Assembly (NCBI RefSeq): GCF_008245225.1
Contig: NZ_VTAW01000018.1
Coordinates: 21,297 to 85,296 of the forward strand
DNA from: Natrialba swarupiae
GTDB lineage: Archaea > Halobacteriota > Halobacteria > Halobacteriales > Natrialbaceae
Length of the DNA: 64,000 nt
Direction: 5' to 3'
The position numbers and the translations under genes are program-made. The first letter of the stretch is position 1; each line of letters opens with the position of its first letter. The notes under the pieces are model-generated. The model saw nothing but the letters and a program-made list of their open reading frames with translations, did no database searches and was not told the DNA's origin. Shown piece by piece: positions 43,367-51,872 of the stretch.

Positions 43367-43534
43367 GCGAGGCGGTAGGGCGCGGATGCGCAAAAGGTGG
43401 TCGGTCGCGTTCGCGGGCTCGACTGCTGTCCACCGTCGGCCTGGAACCACCGTCCGCGAATCAGGCGCACGAGCGTCCGACGCGTGGAAGTGGGGGTGGA
43501 GTACACTGATGTGTCTGTCGGGAGACGTTCGAGT

Positions 43535-43708
43535 ATGGATACCTCCTCGCTACGCGTGCGGTACCACCTCGTCGGGACGGTGATCGTCGTCCTCGTCGTC
43601 GGAGCGTACCAATACTGGCAGAGCGGAATCGACCCGGGATTTCTCGCCGCCGTCGCGGTCGTCTACTTCGTTCTCTCGCTCGCGATCGATTTCGCGCAGA
43701 ACCGATAA
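43535..43708 (+). CDS. Small two-helix membrane protein
   Basis: This 57-residue protein has two hydrophobic helices (VGTVIVVLVVGAYQYW and GFLAAVAVVYFVLSLAID) with a short basic N-terminus (MDTSSLRVRYHL) and a polar end. It is conserved-looking, but I do not recognise it. It is isolated, with two decayed element arms downstream. Confidence 0.6.
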   Translation: MDTSSLRVRYHLVGTVIVVLVVGAYQYWQSGIDPGFLAAVAVVYFVLSLAIDFAQNR

Positions 43709-43779
43709 GATAACGAGGGTTTGCACCCGCCGTTCTCAGTTCACAGGACGGCCACGCTGATCTCCCCGACTACGGCCGC

Positions 43780-43930
43780 CGCTGAGACGGACCGCTGTAG
43801 GTCTGTTCCGGCCCGCCACGACAGCCGGTGACCGGATCGAACGGATCGCGGGACTGAGATGGACCGCCGTAGGTCAGTTTCGACCAACCCCAGGAGGGAC
43901 GCGGTCGTGGCGATACACTGTTACGGCAGA
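43780..43930. repeat. Two direct copies of a decayed element arm (copy 12)
   Basis: CTGAGACGGACCGCTGTAGG at about 43781 and CTGAGATGGACCGCCGTAGG at about 43854 are followed by similar TCTGTTCCGGCCC/TCAGTTTCGACCA sequences, 73 bases apart. A possible closing arm (TACGGCAGACCTACGAG) lies near 43922. The rest of 43709-43963 shows no gene. Confidence 0.55.
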
Positions 43931-43963
43931 CCTACGAGTCGGTGCCATCGACCGCTTCTCGTC

Positions 43964-44173
43964 TCAGGGCTCTTCGCCCGGGCTCTCGTCCTCGTTGCTC
44001 GAGTCGTCGGGGAACTCGTAGGTTGCGATCTCCGTCGAGTCACAGACCGGACACTGCGATACTGGTTCGTCGAACTTCGAGCCGCAGTGGCGACACTCGT
44101 GGAGGACCGCGTCTTCGTTCGGCGCGTCGTCGTCCCGCTGGAGGAACGCGGGAATGAGTCTGTCGACGGGCAT
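43964..44173 (-). CDS. Small zinc-ribbon protein
   Basis: This 69-residue protein starts MPVDRLIPAFLQRDDDAPNE and has a single zinc ribbon (LHECRHCGSKFDEPVSQCPV, CPVCDSTEIATYEF) and an acidic tail. It begins one base after the stop of the Lrp-RCK gene, so the two form one unit, and it may assist that regulator. Similar to haloarchaeal DUF7577-type ribbons. Confidence 0.8.
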   Translation of the reverse strand: MPVDRLIPAFLQRDDDAPNEDAVLHECRHCGSKFDEPVSQCPVCDSTEIATYEFPDDSSNEDESPGEEP

Positions 44174-44174
44174 C

Positions 44175-44963
44175 TCACTCGGCTCGCGGACTCGGCTCCC
44201 CGGACGGAACCTGGAACCCCTCGAGTGCGGGGCCGTCGGTTCCGTCGGGCGAGAACACCGTCACGACGTCGTGGGGTCGGATCTCCGTGTCCCCGTGTGG
44301 CGTGATGACGGCGTCGTCGCGTTCGATCGCGACGACCAACGTTTCGTCCGCGAGCGTTCCGTCTGTGGCGGCCTCCTCGAGCGTTCGACCGGCGATCGGG
44401 GCGTCCTCGTAGACGGTCACCTCGACGATGTCCGCACCGCCGGTGAGGCTGATGTAGTCGGCAAGCGGCTCGAGTCGGCGGCCGTCGGCCGGCCCGTACG
44501 GCGTGTACGGAAAGTCGTGTTCGTTCTGGAGGAGGAACTCGTCTTCGATCTCGACCTCCAGATTCTCGAGTTCGCGGCCGATCCGTCGGAGGTCGCTCGT
44601 GTCGGTGCCGACGGCCAGGACGTGGAGGTTCATCCGGCCGCCCATCAGCTCCCGGACGTTGATGACGCCCGGAATCGTCCCGATCTTGCGGGCGACGCCC
44701 TCGACGTCGCCGAACGCCGCGTGACACAGAAAGAGGTTCATCAGCGAACCGTCGGCGTGCTCGAAGTCGACGGTCGCGTGATAGCCCTCGATGATGCCGT
44801 GTTCCTCGAGCTGTGCGATTCTGTTGCGAATCGTCGCCCCGGAGACGCTCACCTCCTCGGCGATCGCCGGAGCCGACGTGTTCCGGGCGTCGGCCATCAA
44901 CGCGTAGACGATCCGCCGATCGATCTCGTCGAGTCGATAGCTTCCGCCGGTCCCATCGCCCAT
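44175..44963 (-). CDS. Lrp/AsnC-type regulator fused to an RCK_C (TrkA_C) domain
   Basis: This 262-residue protein has an Lrp-type helix-turn-helix (EIDRRIVYALMADARNTSAP, VSVSGATIRNRIAQLEEHGI), an AsnC-like effector domain (about 65-145; IPGVINVRELMGGRMNLHVL) and a C-terminal TrkA_C domain (about 170-250; VEVTVYEDAPIAGRTLEEAA, PHDVVTVFSPDG). The RCK_C part suggests it senses a ligand such as a cyclic dinucleotide or ion and controls the adjacent Trk genes. The start is supported by an ATATATATTCC box about 26 bases upstream. Confidence 0.9.
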   Translation of the reverse strand: MGDGTGGSYRLDEIDRRIVYALMADARNTSAPAIAEEVSVSGATIRNRIAQLEEHGIIEGYHATVDFEHADGSLMNLFLCHAAFGDVEGVARKIGTIPGVINVRELMGGRMNLHVLAVGTDTSDLRRIGRELENLEVEIEDEFLLQNEHDFPYTPYGPADGRRLEPLADYISLTGGADIVEVTVYEDAPIAGRTLEEAATDGTLADETLVVAIERDDAVITPHGDTEIRPHDVVTVFSPDGTDGPALEGFQVPSGEPSPRAE

Positions 44964-45088
44964 ACACCGTTCTGCGTGATGGCGGAATATATATCTACTG
45001 TACTTTCCATCCCTCAATTCGACGTCGGCTTATTTTCGAATCAAAAGTAGCTACGTTCGACCCGGTCGCTGAGAGACGAGGTGGGGGC

Positions 45089-46639
45089 TCATTCGTAGAG
45101 GCCGCCACGCCGGAAGATTGATCCCAATAACACCGCAACCGGGATGATCTCGAGTCGGCCGATCCACATGTTGAACAGCAGCATGACCTTTGCGGCGTCG
45201 GGCATGTCCGGTCCCGTGATTCCGGCATCGAGACCGACGTTGCTCTGTGCGCTCATTACGTCGAAGATCACGTACTCGAGGGGATGATGGGGCGAGAGCG
45301 TCCACAGGAGTACGGCGATCCCGACGATCAGAAACGCGATCCAGAGGACGAACACCACGGCGGCCTCGGTGTACTCGCGTTGGGCCTGCGTTTCGTCGAG
45401 GGTTCGCTTCCCGAGACGAAGCCGTCGAACCGCGCTGGCCGGCGTGAAGACGCTTCTGACCTGCCAGACCGTACCCTTGAGGAGCGTGATGACGCGAATC
45501 AGTTTGAGTCCGCCGACTGTCGAACCGGCCGCCGCACCGGTCAGCATTCCGAGGCAGACGAACAACGTCGCGCCCGCGGTCCAGGCCCGCTCGGTTCCAC
45601 CGCCGATCGTCGCCGTTCCGAACCCCGTGTTCGACGTGGCGGAGACGAACTGGAACAGACCGATCCGGAACGCCTCTTCGAGCGAGTCGTATTCGCCGTT
45701 GAGGGCGAGGATTCCGGTTAACGCGATCGTTCCGAGGGCGAACCAGACGAACACCCATCGCGTCTGAATGTCGGTGTAGACGTTCCGCAACTCCCCGTTG
45801 AGGATCAGGTAGTGGATCGGGAACGCGATACTGCCGGCGACCATCACCGGAACGACGGCGTACTCGATCAACGGACTGCCGTAGTGGCCGATCGAATCGG
45901 CGTGGATCGAGAACCCACCCGTCGCTATCGCGGTCATCGCGTGGTTGATCGCGCCCCAGAGGGGCATTCCGGCGGCGAGAAAGAGCGCGATTGCCGCGAG
46001 CGTGAATCCGAGGTAGATCTTCCATATCTCGCGCACCGTCGAGACGATGCTGGGGTGGATCTTCTCCGAGCGGGCTTCGCTCTGGTAAAGGGTGAGCGAA
46101 CCGCTACCGGGCCGGGCGAGGATGGCGACCGTGAGCACGATCACGCCGACACCGCCGATCCACTCGGTGAACGAGCGCCACCAGTGCAGCGACCGCGGGA
46201 GATCGTCCTCGATCGCTGCCATCGTGAGCCCGGTGCTCGTAAAGCCGCTCATGCTCTCGAAGATCCCGTTGAGCGGATGCCGGAAGACGGCGGTCGTCCC
46301 GTTCATCGACGGTGTGTTCGCCCACGCGGGGAACGGATCGAGCGTGATCGTCCACGCGACGAGCAGGAACGGAAGGCCGCCGAGAACGCCGACGACGCCC
46401 CACGCTGTCGCCGCAATGAGCATGGCGTGGAGTTTGCCGGGGTCCGGTGCGTCGACGAACCCCCGAGAGAGCGTGACGCCAATCGCGAACATGACCAGCC
46501 CCGAAATCGCGAACGCCGGTACCGCGTAGTGCTCCCCGCTGGCCACCGCGACTGGAACGGAGACGAACGTCGTGAGCGAAACGACCTGGAGAATCCGTCC
46601 GATGTCCCGCCCGACTGTTCCCAACGACATCGGTCTCAC
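45089..46639 (-). CDS. trkH: Trk-type potassium transporter membrane subunit
   Basis: This 516-residue membrane protein has about ten segments and the repeated pore loops of TrkH/KtrB: FESMSGFTSTGLTMAAI, NHAMTAIATGGFSIHADS, SATSNTGFGTATIGGG and SAQSNVGLDAGITGP. The first Gly of each filter is conserved. It takes up potassium with a cytoplasmic TrkA partner. The GTG start at 46639 overlaps the trkA stop by three bases (GTGA); ATG at 46630 is an alternative. Confidence 0.95.
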   Translation of the reverse strand: MRPMSLGTVGRDIGRILQVVSLTTFVSVPVAVASGEHYAVPAFAISGLVMFAIGVTLSRGFVDAPDPGKLHAMLIAATAWGVVGVLGGLPFLLVAWTITLDPFPAWANTPSMNGTTAVFRHPLNGIFESMSGFTSTGLTMAAIEDDLPRSLHWWRSFTEWIGGVGVIVLTVAILARPGSGSLTLYQSEARSEKIHPSIVSTVREIWKIYLGFTLAAIALFLAAGMPLWGAINHAMTAIATGGFSIHADSIGHYGSPLIEYAVVPVMVAGSIAFPIHYLILNGELRNVYTDIQTRWVFVWFALGTIALTGILALNGEYDSLEEAFRIGLFQFVSATSNTGFGTATIGGGTERAWTAGATLFVCLGMLTGAAAGSTVGGLKLIRVITLLKGTVWQVRSVFTPASAVRRLRLGKRTLDETQAQREYTEAAVVFVLWIAFLIVGIAVLLWTLSPHHPLEYVIFDVMSAQSNVGLDAGITGPDMPDAAKVMLLFNMWIGRLEIIPVAVLLGSIFRRGGLYE

Positions 46640-47304
46640 CGATCGCCCGCAAACGCCGCGACTGCGTCAGCGAGCGTCACGTCGTCCGTGAATACCGTCA
46701 CCTGATCGCCGGCGCGGATCGTCGTCTCCCCTCTCGGTGCTCGAATCTCGTCGTCACGCTTGAGGGCGACGACGAGACACCCCTCGGGTAGCGTGCCGGA
46801 CGCGTTCGCCGTCTCGAGGGGCTGACCGGTCATCGGGGCGTCGTCGGTGACGGTCAGTTCGACCAGTTCGGTCTCGTCGTCGAGTTCGATGAAGTCGCTG
46901 ACGCCGGGGTAGCGGACCGAGTGGTAGAGGTAGTCGGCGATCAACCGCTGGGGGTTCTCGATGAGCGTGACGCCGATCTTCTCGAAGACGGGCAGGTTTT
47001 CGGGATCGTGAACGACGCTGACGAGGTTCGGAACGTCGTGTTCCTGGGAGAGCAACATCACCATGATGTTGACGGCGTCGATGTTCGTCGTCGAGATGAC
47101 GGCGTCCGCGCGGTCGACGTTTGCATCTTTGAGCGTCCCGTTTTTCGTCGCGTCGGCGTTGAGGACGAGACAGTCGTACTGTGAGGCGATTTCGTCCGCC
47201 CGCTCATCGTTGCTCTCGACGACGACGACGTCGTTGCCGTCGCGTACTGCGAGGTCGATCAGATTCGAGCCGATGCTCCCTGCACCGATGATAACGATAT
47301 ACAT
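46636..47304 (-). CDS. trkA: TrkA potassium-uptake regulatory protein (single RCK)
   Basis: This 222-residue protein has a TrkA_N Rossmann domain (MYIVIIGAGSIGSNLIDLAV, VVVVESNDERADEIA) and a TrkA_C domain (about 145-222; ELTVTDDAPMTGQPLETANA, TIRAGDQVTVFTDD). It gates the TrkH pore in response to nucleotides. It overlaps trkH and lies downstream of a UspA gene in the same direction. Confidence 0.95.
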   Translation of the reverse strand: MYIVIIGAGSIGSNLIDLAVRDGNDVVVVESNDERADEIASQYDCLVLNADATKNGTLKDANVDRADAVISTTNIDAVNIMVMLLSQEHDVPNLVSVVHDPENLPVFEKIGVTLIENPQRLIADYLYHSVRYPGVSDFIELDDETELVELTVTDDAPMTGQPLETANASGTLPEGCLVVALKRDDEIRAPRGETTIRAGDQVTVFTDDVTLADAVAAFAGDR

Positions 47305-47315
47305 GGTTGTCTCTG

Positions 47316-47756
47316 TCAGCGATCGTCAGGGTTTCGTCGTGAGAAGACGACGACCGGTTGTTCGCTCTCGGTAATCAGCCTGTACGAATTGTTCCCCGAC
47401 AAGAGGCGATGGAGGCGACCACTCGGCCGCGGACTAAAGCCAATCGCCGTCGCACCCACGTCGTCGGCCGCGGCGAGAATTTCGTCGACGACGTCGGTTC
47501 CGTACCGAAGCTCGCGTCGGACGAGCGGGCCGTCGGCGAACCGATCTTCGACGATCGAAAAGACCCGTTCGGCCTGCTCCTGTCGCGCCTCGAGGGGCGC
47601 TTTGTCCATGTAGCCCTCGGTTTTCTCGATGACGTGGACGACCGTAATCACTTCGACCGGTCGTTCGACTGTAGACTCGAGCGCCTCACACGTCACTCGA
47701 GCGTCCTGCTCGTTTGCGACCGGAACGAGCACGTGTGTCGTGATATCGTCGGTCAT
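47316..47756 (-). CDS. Universal stress protein family protein
   Basis: This 146-residue UspA-fold protein starts THVLVPVANEQDARVTCEAL and has the family ATP-site region ATAIGFSPRPSGRLHRLLSG with NNSYRLITESEQPVVVF. It is upstream of trkA-trkH in one unit, so it may couple transport to energy or stress state. A GAGGAGG sequence eight bases ahead of the ATG is a true Shine-Dalgarno site, and a TTTATATTAT box near 47842 implies a leader of about 60 bases. Confidence 0.9.
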   Translation of the reverse strand: MTDDITTHVLVPVANEQDARVTCEALESTVERPVEVITVVHVIEKTEGYMDKAPLEARQEQAERVFSIVEDRFADGPLVRRELRYGTDVVDEILAAADDVGATAIGFSPRPSGRLHRLLSGNNSYRLITESEQPVVVFSRRNPDDR

Positions 47757-48151
47757 CGCTTCCTCCTCGTGAGAGCTTTCGACCAACCGTGTTGTCGTTC
47801 GATTCCCATTTCTACCACGACTCCGTTTTCGATCCGATAATATAAATCCACTAGATTTACGATACCGAAATACTCGATCACGTTTGGGGCCACAATGAAA
47901 CTCTATGAAATTCTCTTATATGATGTGGGAATTGATGTTTTGTGGCGACTTTGGCGATAGCGACCTCCTTCGGCCGCAGAACCTCGTTTGAATTGGGTGA
48001 CAATCGTAGCCGTGTGCGGAAGAGTAAACACATTTATCTCACAGGGCCGAATCACAACCAGATATATGAGTGGGTTTACGGAATCCGAAACTACTGTAGA
48101 TAGGTCGAACCTTTCGCACCTCGTTCAAGTGGGGGGGAGGTCGCGCTGAAT
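47757..48151. promoter_or_regulatory. AT-rich divergent control region between the two potassium/USP operons
   Basis: These 395 bases are distinctly AT-richer than the rest of the window. The minus-strand box TTTATATTAT lies at about 47838-47847 and plus-strand boxes TTTATCTC and ATATATG at about 48033 and 48062. Both flanking genes have Shine-Dalgarno-like sequences, unlike most genes here, so leaders are long and may carry regulatory sites. No gene is seen. Confidence 0.6.
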
Positions 48152-50485
48152 ATGGCTGATTCGGATCAGGAACTCGCCCGGGATCTGGGATTCCTCGAGG
48201 CGTACACCCTCGGACTGGGGACGATGATCGGTGCGGGGATATTCGTCCTGCCGGGAATCGTCGCCGAGGCGGCGGGTCCGGCGAGCATGGTTGCGTTCGC
48301 AATCGGCGGCGTCGTCGCCTTGCTGGCGGCGCTGTCGCTGTCGGAACTGGCGACCGGAATGCCGAAAGCCGGCGGGAGTTACTACTACGTCAACCACGCG
48401 CTCGGCAGTTTCTTCGGGACGATCATCGGCTTCGGGATGTGGGCCGGGCTGATGTTCGCGACGGCGTTCTACATGCTTGGCTTCGGCCAGTACCTTCTCA
48501 ATCTCCCCTCCGACGCCGCCGGTGTGATCCTCGCGGGGCTGGTCATGTCGGCGATCCTCGTGGGGGTCAACTACCGCGGCGTCAAGGAGACCGGCTCGCT
48601 CCAGAACGTCATCGTCATCTTCCTGGTCGGACTGATCCTCGTCTTCATCGCGGTCGGGCTGTTCGCGATCGATCCCGACCTCCTCACGCCGTTCACCGCG
48701 GCGGGCGGGTGGCCTGCCGTCGGCGCGACCGCCGGCACCGTCTTCGTCACGTTCATCGGCTTCGAGGTGATCGCGACAAGCGCCGAAGAGATCGAAGATC
48801 CCGGCCGGAACCTCCCGCTGTCGATGATCGCAGCGGTCGTCACGCCGACGATCCTCTACGTGCTCGTCATGCTCGTAAGCACCGGAACCCTCGAGATTCC
48901 GACGCTCGCCGAATCGGACGTTCCGGTCGCGGATGTCGCGGCCGCGGCCGCCGGGAACCTCGGTGCGGCGACCGCCGGCGGCTACACCCTCGAGTTCGCG
49001 GCGGTCGGCTCGACGATCATGATCGTCGGCGCGATCATGGCGACGATCTCCTCGGCCAACGCATCGATCCTCTCGGCCGCACGCGTCAACTTCGCGATGG
49101 GCCGCGACGAGATCCTCACCAACTGGCTCAACGAGATTCACGAACGGTACCGGACGCCGTACCGCGCGATCATCGCGACTGGGATCGTCATCCTCGCACT
49201 CGTCGCCAGCCCGCTCCCGATCGACACGCTCGCGGACGTCGCGAGTTTCATGTTCCTCATCACGTACGCGCTCGTCCACGTGGCCGTCGTGGTCCTGCGA
49301 CGGGCCGAGCCCGAGGGGTACGACCCCGACTTCAGAATACCGTCGGTACTCTACCCGATCGTCCCGATCCTCGGCTTCGTCGCCTGTCTCGTGGTCATGG
49401 TTCAGATGGGCGAGAGTGTGGTCACCTTCTCGGTCGGTGCCGTCACGCTCTCGCTCGCACCGATCACGTGGGTCCAGTTGATCGGACTTTTCATCGTCCT
49501 CCTCAGCATCCTCTGGTACGCCGGCTACGCGAAAGACCGTGCCATCTCGACGACGCTCATCGGCGAAGCCGTCGCTCCACAGGAGACAGACGTCGACGCG
49601 GACGTCTACCGCGTCGTCGTTCCCGTGTCGAACCCGGCAACTCAGCGTCCGCTAATTAAATATGCGGCTGCGAGCGCCGCGAGCCGACCGGGTGAGGCCG
49701 AACTGGTCGCCGTCAACGTGATCGAAGTACCGCCCCAGACCTCGCCATCCCAGATCGAATTCGAGGAGGAACGCGTCGAACGCCAGGGGGAACTCCTCGA
49801 GAACGCCAGAGGGGTCGCCGAGGAACTCGACGTCCCGCTTCGGACGCGGGCGATCGTCGGACGAAGCGCGGGCGAGTCGTTGCTGTCAGTACTCGAGCAG
49901 GAACACGCGGATCACGTTCTCCTCGGCTGGGATGGCGAACGGCGTCGACGGGACGTCCTCTTCGGCTCGACGATCGACCCGCTCCTCGAGCGGGCACGGT
50001 GTGACGTGACGCTCGTCAGGAACCCGGTCGAGACGCCCGGAAACATCGTCATGCTCGCTGGGAGCGGACCACACGCGTCGGCATCGGCGCGCCGAGCGGC
50101 CGAACTCGCACGGGCGTTCCCGGAGAGTTCGTTGACGCTGTTGAACGTCCAGTCGGAGCCCGACGACGCGGACGTCGATCCCGAGGCGATCGGTACTGAG
50201 GTAATTTCCGACGTCGCGGCCGATGCAGAACTCGCGACCGACGAGTACGAATCACGGGTGATCGTCACGGACGACGACGTCAGAGACGTGCTCGTCGCGG
50301 AGGCGACGGCGTACGAAACGGTCTGCGTCGGCGCGACCGGAACGAGTACCGTCGCGCAGGCACTGTACGGATCTATCCCACAGCGTATCGTCAACGAAAG
50401 CGACGGGACGGTTCTGATGGCCCGCGGGGACCAACGTGCTCCACGGACGTTCCGTCAGGCAGTCATCCAACGGCTCGAGCGATAG
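48152..50485 (+). CDS. APC-family amino-acid transporter with two UspA domains
   Basis: This 777-residue protein has about 12 membrane segments (residues about 14-440) with the APC motif LGLGTMIGAGIFVLPGIVAE and a FIGFEVIATSAEEIEDPGRN segment. Two UspA domains follow (about 485-625, ending LLGWDGERRRRDVLFGSTID, and about 630-765 with ETVCVGATGTSTVAQALYGS). It should transport amino acids or related cations, with the Usp domains regulating it by nucleotide binding. A GGGGAGGT sequence about ten bases ahead of the start is Shine-Dalgarno-like. Confidence 0.92.
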   Translation: MADSDQELARDLGFLEAYTLGLGTMIGAGIFVLPGIVAEAAGPASMVAFAIGGVVALLAALSLSELATGMPKAGGSYYYVNHALGSFFGTIIGFGMWAGLMFATAFYMLGFGQYLLNLPSDAAGVILAGLVMSAILVGVNYRGVKETGSLQNVIVIFLVGLILVFIAVGLFAIDPDLLTPFTAAGGWPAVGATAGTVFVTFIGFEVIATSAEEIEDPGRNLPLSMIAAVVTPTILYVLVMLVSTGTLEIPTLAESDVPVADVAAAAAGNLGAATAGGYTLEFAAVGSTIMIVGAIMATISSANASILSAARVNFAMGRDEILTNWLNEIHERYRTPYRAIIATGIVILALVASPLPIDTLADVASFMFLITYALVHVAVVVLRRAEPEGYDPDFRIPSVLYPIVPILGFVACLVVMVQMGESVVTFSVGAVTLSLAPITWVQLIGLFIVLLSILWYAGYAKDRAISTTLIGEAVAPQETDVDADVYRVVVPVSNPATQRPLIKYAAASAASRPGEAELVAVNVIEVPPQTSPSQIEFEEERVERQGELLENARGVAEELDVPLRTRAIVGRSAGESLLSVLEQEHADHVLLGWDGERRRRDVLFGSTIDPLLERARCDVTLVRNPVETPGNIVMLAGSGPHASASARRAAELARAFPESSLTLLNVQSEPDDADVDPEAIGTEVISDVAADAELATDEYESRVIVTDDDVRDVLVAEATAYETVCVGATGTSTVAQALYGSIPQRIVNESDGTVLMARGDQRAPRTFRQAVIQRLER

Positions 50486-50537
50486 CTCTATGTTTCCAAA
50501 CCCAGTAACGTCGGCTCGAACGAATGGGGTACGATCC

Positions 50538-51872
50538 ATGCACGTAATTGTCGTCGGCGCAGGAGCCGTCGGCCAAGCGATTGCGGCCAACCTCGAGGAT
50601 TCACACGACGTCGTCGTGATCGACCCGGACAGCGATATCGTCGAGAAACTGAACTACTCACACGACGTTCTCGCCGTCCGCGGCGACGGAACCGAACTCG
50701 GGACGTTGCGCGAGGCCGGAATCGAACGAGCCGATCTCGTAATCGCCTCGACCGACAGCGACGAGACCAACGTGGTCATCTGTGGCGCGGCGAAAGCCGC
50801 AGGCGACGCGTTCACGATCGCCCGCGTCAGGCGACGGACTCTGCTCGAGACGTGGGAGGGCTCTCGCGGTGCGTTCGGCGTCGACTTCATGGTCTGTACC
50901 GACTTGCTGACCGCACGCGCGATCTTCCGTATCGCGGGGCTCCCGGCGGCACACGACGTCGACATGTTCGTCGGCGGGCTCGTGCGGATGGCCGAATTCG
51001 AGATCGGACCCGAAAGCCCCGTCGCGGGCACGACCGTCGCCGACGCCGACCGGTGGGACTCGCTGACGTTCGCGGGAATCTTCCGTGACGACGAGATGAT
51101 CGTCGCCAGCGGCGACACCGAACTCCGTGCCGGCGATCGGATCGTCGTGATCGGCAGCCCACACTCGGTCACGGACTTCAGCACCGACATCGCCGCTCCC
51201 GACACGGCGAGTCCGGACGAAGTGGTCGTCGTCGGCGGCAGCGAGATCGGATTCCAGACCGCTCGCGAGTTCGAAGAGCACGGCTACAGTCCGCGACTGA
51301 TCGAACGGGATCCGGATCGTGCCCGCGAGTGCGCCGAGGCGCTTCCAGACACGATGGTGCTCCAGAGCGACGGTACCGACGCCGAGTTCCTCGCTCGAGA
51401 ACACGTCGACGAGGCGGACGTCGTCGTCGCCGCCCTCGACGGCGACGAGAAGAACCTGCTCGTCTCCCTCCTGGCGCGTCGACTCGGCGTCGACCGGACC
51501 GTCGCGGTCATCGAGAACCTCGAGTACGCCGACCTCTTCGAGACGGTCGGGATCGACGTCGCGATCAACCCGCGCGAGGAGACCGCCGAAGAGATCGTCC
51601 GCTTTACGCGGGCCGAACACACCGAGAAGATCGCGATGCTCGAACACGACCGGGCGGAAGTGATCGAGATCGAAGTCGGCCCGGACAGCGCGCTCGTGGA
51701 CGGCCCGATCGCCGACGTGACGAACGACCTCCCGTCCGGCGTCGTGGTCGGTGCGATCTCGCGGGGCGGCGAGTTGATCACGCCCCGCGGCGAGACGACG
51801 ATCGAACCCGGTGACCACGTCGTCTGTTTCGTCGACGGCGACGTCCTCGAGGAGGTCCTCGAGGCGATCTGA
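50538..51872 (+). CDS. trkA: TrkA potassium-uptake regulatory protein (two RCK domains)
   Basis: This 444-residue, full-length TrkA has a first Rossmann domain (MHVIVVGAGAVGQAIAANLE) with RCK_C at about 150-215 and a second Rossmann domain (VVVVGGSEIGFQTAREFEEH) with RCK_C at the end (VIEIEVGPDSALVDGPIADV). It contrasts with the single-RCK TrkA at 46636. trkH follows directly after its stop, and the APC-Usp gene precedes it, so the three are one operon. Confidence 0.95.
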   Translation: MHVIVVGAGAVGQAIAANLEDSHDVVVIDPDSDIVEKLNYSHDVLAVRGDGTELGTLREAGIERADLVIASTDSDETNVVICGAAKAAGDAFTIARVRRRTLLETWEGSRGAFGVDFMVCTDLLTARAIFRIAGLPAAHDVDMFVGGLVRMAEFEIGPESPVAGTTVADADRWDSLTFAGIFRDDEMIVASGDTELRAGDRIVVIGSPHSVTDFSTDIAAPDTASPDEVVVVGGSEIGFQTAREFEEHGYSPRLIERDPDRARECAEALPDTMVLQSDGTDAEFLAREHVDEADVVVAALDGDEKNLLVSLLARRLGVDRTVAVIENLEYADLFETVGIDVAINPREETAEEIVRFTRAEHTEKIAMLEHDRAEVIEIEVGPDSALVDGPIADVTNDLPSGVVVGAISRGGELITPRGETTIEPGDHVVCFVDGDVLEEVLEAI

